Assembly: GCA_947568835.1 (NCBI GenBank) | Contig: OX387612.1 | Location: 5,394,001 to 5,458,000 of the forward strand | Origin: Protonemura montana | Taxonomy: Eukaryota > Arthropoda > Insecta > Plecoptera > Nemouridae | Direction of reading: 5' to 3' | DNA: 64,000 nt | Shown: positions 12,376 to 23,500 of the stretch, one piece after another | Layout: the number at the start of each line of letters is the position of its first letter | Position numbering within the stretch: the first letter of the stretch is position 1 | Made by a program: the position numbers and the translations under genes | Notes under the pieces: generated by a model | Told to the model about the DNA's origin: nothing | Seen by the model: only the letters and a program-made list of their open reading frames with translations | Databases searched by the model: none

Positions 12376-12562
12376 CAGCAGGTATTGGATGGGTGACCAT
12401 CATACAGATGACCAGTTCTGTTCGGGAGAGAGGTTGGAGGGATGAAAGTTAGTACAGCAACTTCACTCGCCTTGCTTATCAACCTCTCAACAGCATGGAT
12501 TTGTAGAGGAATCCTGTTGTTTGAGTTGTACCGTCCTTCAGAAGGGACGTTAAGTCGGTGGT
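12372..12562 (+). mobile_element. 5S-derived SINE, truncated copy
   Basis: Begins inside the 5S-like head at CAGGTATTGGATGGGTGACC, then GTTCTGTTCGGGAGAGAGG, GGATTTGTAGAGGAATCCTG and AGAAGGGACGTTAAG. The 3' tail is missing after GGTCCACTTGGTTC. It abuts the 54-bp array with no spacer. Confidence 0.85.
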
Positions 12563-13324
12563 CCACTTGGTTCATCTCCACAAATCAATCAATCTCAAAG
12601 GAATGCGAAAAAATTGTATAAAGAGAAACTGTTTAGAATTTAGAGCGTCGCATCTAAATCTGGATTCGATCAAGGTTTAAGTCTGCAACGATTAAAGCAT
12701 GTCCTATTTAAACTAGTAGTAAATAAACACTTTTATTTCCTTGTCCGAAAGTCGCAATTCTTTTATTTTGATGAGAAATGAATTCGTTGTCATCATTTGT
12801 TGTGTTCGTTTATGCTGATATCTTTTTTCTTCTTCTTTGCTTAATCTTACTAGGTCAGTGTTTGTTTGTAATCTATCGCAAAAAAATGCCACAGTTTTGT
12901 TTTAGTTTGTGTCAAATAAGATCATTTTTAAGCAGAATATGTGACTTTTTTCCGGCACCAGTCTAGGAGGTGGTGAGATTTGGACACAAAACAAATGAAA
13001 GTTGTTGAAAATGGTAAACTCTGCTCTGAAATTGTTAAGGAATTGATAAAAATTGCATTAAGTTTCGCATGAAAGTAAAAATGACTTACTGATTACGAAA
13101 TTGGGTTAATTGTTGACGAGATGGAATCAACGGTTCCCGCATGCGTCGTGCAAATTGCTTGAACGTGCGCCGAGCATTTTTGAATTTTAATAGCTTAATT
13201 TAATTTCAGACGTGAAATGATAACGCTCTGATCGCTTATTCTGGCGCATTTAAAATAAAAAAATTACAATAAAAATATTTGAACATTTTTAAGCCAGAGA
13301 TAAAGGCCTTTATACCCATGGTAA
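12563..13324. other. Gene-free stretch, nothing recognised
   Basis: AT-rich DNA without a supported exon or repeat. Confidence 0.5.
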
Positions 13325-14300
13325 AATATGACAGCAGAATTGAGAAGTTCTGTCAGGCGATCTCAGCATCTCCATGGCTACCAAACGTTGAATCTACCAT
13401 TGAACCTCCTTTGCTAGGCCATGATTTACTCGTGGTAACATAAGATAGCAGAATTGAGAAGCTCTGTCAGGTGATCTCAGCATCTCCATGGCTACCAAAC
13501 GTTGAATCTACCATTGAACCTCCTATGCTAGGCCATGATATACCCGTGGTAACATAAGATAGCAGAATTGAGAAGCTCTGTCAGGCGATCTCAGCATCTC
13601 AATGGCTACCAAACGTTGAATCTACCATTGAACCTCCTATGCTAGGCCATGATATACTACCAGTGGTAACATAAGATAGCAGAATTGAGAAGCTCTGTCA
13701 GGCGATCTCAGCATCTCCATGGCTACCAAACGTTGAATCTACCATTGAACCTCCTATGCTAGGCCATGATATACCCGTGGTAACATAAGATAGCAGAATT
13801 GAGAAGCTCTGTCAGGTGATCTCAGCATCTCCATGACTTCCAAACGTTGAATCTACCATTGAACCTCCTATGCTAGGCCATGCTATACCCGTGGTAACAT
13901 AAGATAGCAGAATTGAGAAGCTCTGTCAGGCGATCTCAGCATCTCCATGACTTCCAAACGTTGAATCTACCATTGAACCTCCTATGCTAGGCCATGATAT
14001 ACCCGTGGTAACATAAGATAGCAGAATTGAGAAGCTCTGTCAGGCGATCTCAGCATCTCCATGGCTACCAAACGTTGAATCTACCATTGAACCTCCTATG
14101 CTAGACCATGATATACCAGTGGTAACATAAGATAGCAGAATTGAGAAGCTCTGTCAGGCGATCTCAGCATCTCCATGACTTCCAAACGTTGAATCTACCA
14201 TTGAACCTCCTATGCTAGACCATGATATACCCGTGGTAACATAAGATAGCAGAATTAAGAAGCTCTGACAGGCGATCTCAACACCTCTATGGCTCCTTTA
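13325..14300 (-). repeat. 114-bp tandem array (about 8.5 copies)
   Basis: GTTGAATC anchors at 13387, 13501, 13615, 13732 and 13846 give a 114-bp period with occasional 3-bp insertions. It is the inverted counterpart of the array at 7131-7690. Sub-variants (CCATGGCTACC versus CCATGACTTCC) alternate among copies. Confidence 0.93.
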
Positions 14301-15074
14301 AGTTGAATCTAAGAATGAATTTAACATGCAAAGAAATATTTTGTTTGTTAAAATGACTTAGAGAAATTTGAGTTTAGATTGCCACATTTTAGTGGTATGA
14401 AACTGAAAAATGACTGAAATGTTTTATTTTTTTATTTATTTTTTAATTAAGTTAATTTTTGATTGCCAAAAAACAGCGGTAAAAATTGCTAAAAATTTCT
14501 CCCAGCCATGTACTCACCATCAATTTCGTGTCCATTTCTGCTAAAATATTAGGTCAGTTAAATAGCTTTACTAATCCACTATCTTTAACAATTCTTCTTG
14601 ATCGGTACGAACAACGACGCAGAAAATCCCAGCAATACGCAAGTTATAAAAAATCTGTACAATTTGATCCAAGTCAAGCTATCATCCAACAAAGTAGCAA
14701 CGTCCAAGAAAGACGCTTTCTGCGACGTCTTTCTCTGGCGACGTCGACACAACTGACCAACGCCTCAAGTAGTTGGCACCAAGAGAACATTCTCAGATCT
14801 ACTCTTGAAACTTATTCATTCGCCATATAGCGACGACGCTTTATTAATAGATTCAAAATTATTTGTTTTGGCTTTCGCGGATGCAAATATATATCTATAC
14901 ATCATCGGCATCGGAAATATCTGAACGCGTCGCAAAAACAAAATTTAGTGACGTCGTCCGCATGCGAAACGATGAAGGTGCGTTACCAAAATAGATGTCA
15001 AAAATGTTGTGCTTGTTCGACTCCCCCGCTGTGAGGATATTTCCTTTTCAGGAGAACTTTTCTTATGGAACATT
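14301..15074. other. Gene-free stretch, nothing recognised
   Basis: One 114-codon open frame at 14486-14830 has no splice context or recognisable motif, and I do not support it as a gene. Confidence 0.4.
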
Positions 15075-16060
15075 CCTTGCTTGTTTCGCTCCACGTAAAG
15101 GAGCGGACACTCGCCGTCGCCTCTGTGCTGGACATTCCGTGACAGGGTGCTTGTTTCGCTCCACTCAAAGGAGCGGACACTCGCCGTCGCCTCTGTGCTG
15201 GACATTCCGTGACAGTATGCTTGTTTCGCTCCACTCAAAGGAGCGGCCACTCGCCGTCGCCTCTGTCCTGGACATTCCGTGACAGGGTGCTTGTTTCGCT
15301 CCACTCAAAGGAGCGGACACTCGCCGTCGCCTCTGTGCTGGACATTCCGTGACAGTATGCTTGTTTCGCTCCACTCAAAGGAGCGGCCACTCGCCGTCAC
15401 CTATGTGCTGGACATTCCGTGACAGGATGCTTGTTTCGCTCCACGCAAAGGAGCGGACACTCGCCGTCGCCTCTGTGCTGGACATTCTGTGACAGGATGC
15501 TTGTTTCGCTCCATGCAAAGGAGCGGACACTCGCCGTCGCCTCTGTGCTAGACATTCCGTGACAGGGTGCTTGTTTCGCTCCACGCAAAGGAGCGGACAC
15601 TCGCCGTCGCCTCTGTGCTGGACATTCCGTGACAGGGTGCTTGTTTCGCTCCACGCAAAGAAGCGGACACTCGCCGTCGCCTCTGTGCTGGACATTCCAT
15701 GACAAGGTGCTTGTTCCGCTCCACGCAAAGAAGCGGACACTCGACGTCGCCTCTGTGCTGGACATTCCGTGACAGGGCGTTTGTTTCGCCCCACGCAAAG
15801 TAGCGGACACTCGCCGTCGCCTCTGTGCTGGACATTCCGTGGCAGGGTGCTTGTTTTGCTCCACGCAAAGAAGCGGACACTCGCCGTCGCCTCTGTGCTG
15901 GACATTCCGTGACAGGGTGCTTGTTTCGCTCCACGCAAAGGAGCGGACACTCGCCGTCGCCTCTGTGCTGGACATTCCGTGACAGGGTGCTTGTTTCGCT
16001 CCACGCAAAGGAGCGGACACTTGCCGTCGCCACTGTGCTAGACATACCATGACAGGCGAT
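15075..16060 (-). repeat. 70-bp tandem array (about 14 copies)
   Basis: Unit includes CTCGCCGTCGCCTCTGTGCT, GGACATTCCGTGACAGGGTG and GCTTGTTTCGCTCCACGCAA. The 70-bp period is not divisible by three, so all three frames rotate through the same peptide. It is the inverted counterpart of the arrays at 16605-16920 and 28095-29155. Confidence 0.95.
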
Positions 16061-16604
16061 AGTCCTTGTCTTTAGGTGTAAAAATTGTTTCGGATCACTG
16101 GAAAATTTTTCCAACTGATAAAACAGGTGACCACAGAATATGATTGTTCATTCGTTGCAATGACTTCAACTAATTTCTCTGTGGGAAATATTATTGAGTG
16201 GAATTTTTTCGGAAAATATATCTATAGGGAATACGCTTTTTTGGAGAAACCTTTCAAACCGTTATTTGTTATTATCAAATCTGACAAGGAAACTAATGAA
16301 GGAACTGTCCTTTAGGCGGTGACAGCAGCATGACTGAACAAACGGGCAACGGTAACTATTTTTTTAAATTCTATTTTCATACTTTTTTCTTCCGCTTTTC
16401 GCTGCGTTCATACACAAAGTTTAATCAGGTAACCTGAATTGGCAAAAGGAAAGAAACAAATTTCCTGTCATAAAAACAAGAACCATAACTGAACGATATC
16501 TAAAATAGGGTATTTAGATCCTACTCTTCGCTGCGCTCCTGTTAAGGTGCCTACTGCCACTTTTAAGTTATAATTGGAAATAGAAGTTGGATGAAGCGTA
16601 GAGG

Positions 16605-16920
16605 CACTGGAGAGTGTCTGCTCCTTTGCGTGGAGCGAAACAAGCACCCTGTCACGGAATGTCCAGCACAGAGGCGACGGCGAGTGTCCGCTCCATTGCG
16701 TGGAGCGAAACAAGCACCCTGTCACGGAATGTCTAGCACAGAGGCGACGGCGAGTGTCTGCTCCTTTGCGTGGAGCGAAACATGCACCCTGTCACGGAAT
16801 GTCCAGCACAGAGGCGACGGCGAGTGTCCGCTCCTTTGCGTGGAGTGAAACAAGCATCCTGTCATGGAATGTCTAGCACAGAGGCGACGACGAGTGTCCG
16901 CTTCTTTGCGGGGAGCGAAA
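16605..16920 (+). repeat. 70-bp tandem array (about 4.5 copies), inverted relative to 15-16 kb
   Basis: Same 70-bp unit as 15075-16060 on the opposite strand, about 545 bp away, making a large inverted arrangement of repeat arrays. Confidence 0.95.
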
Positions 16921-17264
16921 GAAAAATCAGCTTTAGGCCCCTAACTTCATTTTTATCAGATCAAGATTGAGACTGCCTGATAATAACGGTCATCTAAATC
17001 ACGGCCCTCCATTGGTCCGAGCTACATCCGGTCTAAGTTTTAATCTTCAGGCAACTTCCTGAGGTCGCGTGACCAGTGGTTGGTAATATCGTCTGAACGC
17101 ACGCCATGACTTGACCCGAATTACGCTAGCCAAAGGCTGGACCGTGGGTCATGGAGGGTCGCTTGCTATTCTAACAGGTACAGTCTGGAGCAGGTTCACT
17201 TGTCAGCAGAGACCTAATCAGACTGCCATGAAACCCTATAAATGGTCTTTGAACGTGAGAACCC

Positions 17265-17645
17265 TTGTTTCACCCACCCATTACTATTACATTGTGATGA
17301 ACTACCCGATGCCGGGCACGGGTTACTTGTTTTAGATTGCCATGACAACCCTTGTTTCACCCACCCATTACTATTACATTGTAATGAACTACCCGATGCC
17401 GGGCACGGGTTACTTATTTTAGATTGCCATGACATCCCTTGTTTCACCCACCCGTTACTATTACATTGTGATGAACTGCCCGATGCCGGGCACGGGTTAC
17501 TTGTTTTAGATTGCCATAACATCCCTTGTTTCACCCACCCATTACTATTACATTGTGATGAACTGCCCGATGCCGGGCACGGGTTACTTGGTTGAGATTG
17601 CCATGACATCCCTTGTTTCACCCACCCATTACTATTACATTGTGA
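17265..17645. repeat. 87-bp tandem array (about 4.4 copies)
   Basis: Unit contains CCCTTGTTTCACCCACCCAT, TACTATTACATTGTGATGAA and CCCGATGCCGGGCACGGGTT; period 87 bp (29 codons). GCCCGATGCCGGGC within each unit is a short GC-rich palindrome. Confidence 0.93.
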
Positions 17646-18800
17646 AGCGTTACTTGCTTGTTCTTAGATGTATTTAAAAAAAACATATGTATATTCAGCG
17701 AATCATTTCTCTGTCAAAAAGCTCTTTTGGGCCAATTACTCGTCGGATGAGCTCACAATAGTTCTGAAAAATAAATATTTTAACAATCAATGCAGATACG
17801 GGAAATCAATTTTAATGTTGTAATAGTAAAAGTAATGACCGTTGTGCTAATATGTTTTACCGGAAGTCAAACCTTAACCGAGCTTAAAACAAGAGGTGTC
17901 CAACACAGATTTTCTACAGAATCAGGAAATATTTACACTTTTTATCATTGCTTAAGTTTTTCACTGTATTTTAGTTAAACGACTTTTAAACGTAAATAAA
18001 ATCCAGTGCAATTCAAAACTTATTCCTGTTGTTTGCATGTCACATTGTGAATATTTCAATTCACATGGCATGTAAATTCAATAACGACAATTTGGAAACT
18101 AAATGGAAAGATTAGTAAGCAATATTCGGTGACTGCATATCATTTTATGATCAAACTGAACACTCTACCTTGGTTTTAATTATTATTTTTATTGGTATTT
18201 GTGCAGGTATACGGACTCTCGCGTGAAATAGGTTAAAGGCGAATGGCCTGGTCCATAGGCCAGGAAATCACCGTGCGATTTGCTTATTATCTCAACCAAA
18301 AATCCATGTAAATTCTAGATAATATTTTCAGGAAATTGGTTACGATTTAAACAACACTCGCGGCTTGATCGTAGAACAGGCAAAGCTTTCTGTGGTTTTT
18401 AGGAGAGCTTTGAACTCTGCAAGAAATGGCGTGACTCTAAGTTGGCTACTTATGCATATGATGTAGCTTCCAAGCTTTGTCGGACAAAGGTGGCCAACGC
18501 TTGTGAGACCCAAAATCATTTCCGTACCTGCGCCTTGAGTGGACTCTTGTGGTTAATTATTTATTCACTTTGTGATGTCATTTTTGAGGCTTTAATGATC
18601 GTGAAATATTTTAATTTGGTTTTCGTTCTTACTCTCATAATATCTATTTTTTTTAATGGAATTTTAAATGTATACATTTTCTTATAACGGATTATTTTAC
18701 AGGGACTATGTAATTATTTTTTGTACGTTTTTCGAGATATTAGTAGTTTTTATCTCAATATCACTACACCACACGAAAGAAATCAATTAATCCCCTTCTT
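17646..18800. other. Gene-free stretch, nothing recognised
   Basis: AT-rich DNA. Small open frames here lack splice or family support. Confidence 0.5.
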
Positions 18801-18804
18801 ATTT

Positions 18805-18985
18805 GGCATGGTCCTTCAAAAGGGACGTTAAGCTGATGGTATCATTGGTGCTCTTCGACAGGATTAGGCTACGTGCTTGCACCAAATTTCCTCTCCTTCC
18901 TTCTAGGCTAGGTTCATCACCCTCAAAATCACCCACTCGTTCACCGGCGCCATTAGACCAGTGCCCGTTGTCATAATAGAACTAA
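18805..18985 (+). mobile_element. 5S-derived SINE, 3' part
   Basis: Contains GGTCCTTCAAAAGGGACGTT, GGTGCTCTTCGACAGGATTA, TCTAGGCTAGGTTCATCA and GCCATTAGACCAGTGCC. The 5S-like head and the final CGTTAAACACC tail are absent, and substitutions mark it as an old copy. Confidence 0.8.
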
Positions 18986-20510
18986 AAAACGATTATATCA
19001 CCACCCTAGACAATAAATTCGGGTCAAACATTGTCTTAGATTTCTTATGAACGCTCGGCAGGCGTCGTCTTTTGTTCAGCGTCGGCGTCGGCGTCGGTGT
19101 CGGTGTTGTGCGTCAAGCTTTGTGCGTGGCAGGGTGCGTGACCACTCCAATTTGCGTGGCAAAACGAGTTAAAGGGAGTGATTTCTTTCCATCCTTCTCC
19201 GACAAGCAATTGTCAAGCATGATAAGCTTCACCTTTGTTTAGTTGGAAGTTTGTGACAATTTCACTATCGATTGTATTTTGTTACATATGCCTAATTGAA
19301 GTTCATGGTGTGAATTATTTTAATTTTCATTATTAACTTCTTTAATTATTTTTATTTTTACATATATATTTTTTTTTATAAAAATTGTAAAAAAGATATG
19401 TCATAAAATGATATGATTTTATATTTATGTGATTTTACATGCTTTAGTTATTTTGCTATTTTTTTTTTGTTTATTTAGTTATTTAGTTATTTAGTTATTT
19501 ATTTATTTAGCTGATAAACAACGTTGAATTCATGCTATTTTTTCAATTAATAAATATATCTTTAATTTTAATATATTTTGCATTAAAAAAACTGCTTAAA
19601 ACCGTTCTAACAGCAAGAAATATTAAATTACTCAAAACTACTATACATTTTTAAAACTACTTCAAGCGAAAAATTGGTAAAATTGGTAAATTGGTAAATG
19701 GTAGAATTTGGTAAAACTGCTCCAATAATAGTTTATTACAAATTAATAATGTTTTTAATAATTTAATCACAAATAGCAAATCAATTGAATGAAACTAACG
19801 AACCAAAACTATCATGAACAGTAAATAGTCCAAATATTTACACAAAACAAACTATTTCCAAATAGATTACATCACCTAACCCAGAAAGCCACAACACTAA
19901 AACGCACACTATTCCAGAACTTACCTGACCCCCCACCCTCGCCCACACATTGATGACTAATAATTCATAGAGGGTGAATATCTCCCTCAACGCCCCTCTT
20001 CACCCCTGCCGCTACCTTCTGCCGGCGAGCGTACGTCGAGAGGGGCCAGTCGGTCATGCTGGTCTGACCTGGCAGGTGCAACTCGGGGTAGCAATCATTT
20101 CACCACTTCCAAACACAGATCTCAATGTGTTCGATGACTTTGACAACAGTTTTGAATTATGTTACGAGATAGCATTGCTGTTGTTGACATTCAAAAAAAA
20201 TACTGCGGTTCTGTAACGGTTTTTTTACGCGTAAAAAATTTGAAAACGTTTCGAACGCTTGGCGTGATTTTAGTGTGTTTGCTAATATAATTAACGCCTG
20301 TTTGACTACAAAAAAAGATAGAAATAAAAGATTTTATCTTTGTTTGAGGGTGAATATCGTACGTGTGATCGTGGATTGGTCTTAATTCGTGTTTTAAACT
20401 GATTTTTAACTTTTTTTTTCCCGAAGTGTTTGTTGATTTTTTGTGATGGTACGGATTTGTTTGGTAGAATCGTGGGACTTGGATGTAAAGTGATGCGTTG
20501 ATCAAGATTC
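18986..20510. other. Region upstream of the cadherin gene
   Basis: Includes a (GTCGGC)n-type hexanucleotide run at about 19077-19104, an ATTTAGTT low-complexity stretch at about 19470-19512, and a GC-richer patch at about 19975-20100. It is the expected place for the cadherin promoter and 5' UTR, but I cannot point to a start site. Confidence 0.4.
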
Positions 20511-20582
20511 ATGCGATTAGTGCCGTTTTGGAGAGATGGATATCTGTGTTACTGGACTATCGTCTTGAAAACAATGTTCAAG
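20511..20582 (+). CDS. Cad86C: Cadherin exon 1 (predicted; start and signal-peptide n-region)
   Basis: Exon 2 opens in phase 0 inside a signal-peptide core and lacks a methionine, so an upstream exon ending in phase 0 is needed. Here ATG-TTC-AAG is followed by GTAATT at 20583. Met-Phe-Lys joined to TLTLLALFANAPWVLA makes a textbook signal peptide, with AAAACA before the ATG (20574). An in-frame ATG at 20511 gives a longer start, preceded by an in-frame TGA at 20499-20501. A ten-codon upstream frame (20536-20568) overlaps in another frame. Another candidate is 29470-29515, ending ACATG/GTAAAT. Confidence 0.4.
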
Positions 20583-23500
20583 GTAATTTTTAGTGACGAT
20601 TTTAATTGTATTTTGGTAGTAGGGTTTCTGGATTTTTATTGAAATTTGTTTTGCAACCTTATGACGTTGAATTGATATTAGAATTATGCATCTTGAATGT
20701 GGCTCCTTTATATGTGGTATCAGGCAGTTTACTACATTTTTTTCTGCTTTTTTTGGTATTTTTATTCAGTTGGCGATATTTTGTTGGATAAATAATATTT
20801 GATTTTCATACTGCATCTTAAAACTCGACAACAGCGAAGTTTAGTGAAGTTAATTGGTCAACTATTTGCGTAAAACTGAACTCAGAGAAAAATAATTAAA
20901 GGCAGTGGTCGCTACTTAAGAAAATAAAAATAAAATAAATAAAAGTGAGAAAACACGTTTCTTGCCAGAATAAATATGTACGATTTTTTCGTAAGGAAGT
21001 GAGAAGGATTTTAATGTGGACGTTAAAAGTACTTAAAAAGTAAATTTTTAAGTAAAAATCCCTGAAATGAAAGTGATCTTTGTCAATCAAAATAGCATCA
21101 AGTTAAACAAGGTCCCATTTTAATAGCAAAAAGGACTTTTTGGAAACTTTAAAAAAAATCTATCTATAAAAATCGAAGATGATCAAATAAGTGAAAAATG
21201 AACACTGTGACTTGTGGTTTTTTCTGTTAATGCTCCTTTGTGAAGGGTTTTTAGTCCTAAAAAATAACTGTTCCGACGTTTTGGCAGAGGTCGCTCTGCC
21301 ATCTTCACGGTGAGACTGAAGAGCGGTCACAAAATAGCTCATGTAGAAAATAGCTTATGTAACAAATATTCTCAAGTACCAACGGCTCTCAAAATATCAA
21401 AGAAACCAATCCGTAAGTCTAAAATTACGTTCGTTGCTATAGCATAAACCAAAAATCAATGCACAGTTGGTTGTTAAATAATTCTCATCCAAGTAATGAC
21501 TCATCCAAAAGAGCAGAGCATGGAATGACGGAAAAAAGAAAAGCAATGTGTGCTATTTGCACGGAATTTTCCGGACGATCAATCTTCATCACTCATTCAC
21601 GCAAGACTTGCATTTTCTTTGTTTTCCGTAAGGAATATTTGATAGCACTCTCAGAGGTAAGAACATTTTAGAATGCATAGAATATCGTTGCAATTCGTGG
21701 CTTATATTTCTCATTTTTTTTTTGTTGCCATTAAATACCGAATTAAATTTTTTCTGTTGCACCGTTAAAATACCCAGGGACATGACCTAGAGTGGCTATT
21801 TGACGGTGCTTCCATGATGCTGCATAATACGACCGGTGGTATTATATAACCCCGACCTAGAGCAGCACTTTGGCGGTGCTACCATGGTGCTACATAATAC
21901 GACCGGTGGTATTATATAACCCCGACCTAGAGCGGACGTTTGGAGGTGCTACATAGAATCGTTAATGCAACCAGATTTACTGAAAATGGTGATAATTAAT
22001 ACTGTCGCTCTAGGTCAGGGTTACTGCTTGGTGCTATTGTGGTGCTAGTTAGCACGGTGCTACTGACAGTAATACCAGGGTTACAAATCACCGCTCTAGG
22101 CCGGGGTCACTGCTTGGTGCTATGGTGGTGCTAGTTAGCGCGGTGCTACTGACAGTAATACCAGGGTTACAAATCACCGCTCTAGGCCGGGGTCACTGCT
22201 TGGTGCTATGGTGGTGCTAGTTAGCACGGTGCTACTGACAGTAATACCAGGGTTACGAATCACCGCTCTAGGTCGGGGTTACTGCTTGGTGCTATGGTGG
22301 TGCTAGTTAGCGCGGTGCTACTGACAGTAATACCAGGGTAACGAATCACCACTTTAGGTCGGGGTTACTGCTTGGTGCTATGGTGGTGCTAGTTAGCACG
22401 GTGCTACTGACAGTAATACCAGGGTAACGAATCACCACTTTAGGTCGGGGTTACTGCTTGGTGCTATGGTGGTGCTAGTCAACACGGTGCTACGAATCAC
22501 CGGTGTATTCCAGAGCTAGATTGCGGCATAGATACCAAAAGAAAACAATACAAATAATATCTAATACCACTCTACCCCACATACACCATTGACATGTGGT
22601 GAACCGTGAGAGGTGGTTAACAGCCGTAGACCAAGAAAAGTGAAGGCTGTTTTCAGGAAAATTACTTTTTAGAATAGATATTAGTTGGACTTAAACTTTT
22701 TATTAATAAGTTTTCGAAGCAGCCAGCTGAATCTGCCATAAGAATCTTTTTTAGAGTGATGGTAGAGTGTTTCTCTCTTCACCCATCAATACTCTTAGCG
22801 CAAATATGGATCGCCATTTGTCAAATCGATACTCGCAAATACTTGATAATCTCATTATCTTCTGACGCGAACGTCTAACCTAGATTTCCGAGTAGCCCAT
22901 TGACGCCAAGGATATTCTAATCAAGCATTGTAATTTGTCAGTCTTTAGGTCTGGCTAGTCTAGTCTTGGGTTTGATACGTACAAAGCGAACAAAAGATAG
23001 TGATTTGGTTGTTATGTAGGTGGAAAAACATCTTTAGAAATCGGTTCGTCATAATGGTTCGGAGAGATTTTGTTTAGTAGCTAGAGTGGTGCTTCCTGGA
23101 ATGAAAATTAGAAATTTTAGGCGAAATTCAGGGAAAAAAACGTATCTTTTCGATAAATAATAACTAAAATAGCAATATTATTTATTTTTCATAGGGACCA
23201 CACAATTGAGTTATACAGCGTTGATGTTAAACTTTCTGCCAAGCAAACGAGTCGGCAACATGTGGTTTAGTAACTATTAATTGAGTGTAAATCAGTGTTA
23301 AATGCGTCTAATCTGCGAGAATAACCGAAATTAATTATCATAACTCTCGAAACGACGGGGACTCCATCCTACATTTTTCGCAGTAAAGTGGTAATTTGGC
23401 ACAGAGAGAGTTTAACATAAGCGCTATGTGAGTACATCCATAATGTAAACGAGACTTGTGATTTTACTGACAATCTAAAAGGTAATATCTAAAATGAAAT

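Noticed and set aside
14486..14830. 114-codon frame with a polar sequence
   Set aside because: Composition is ordinary for AT-rich non-coding DNA and no motif or exon boundary supports it.
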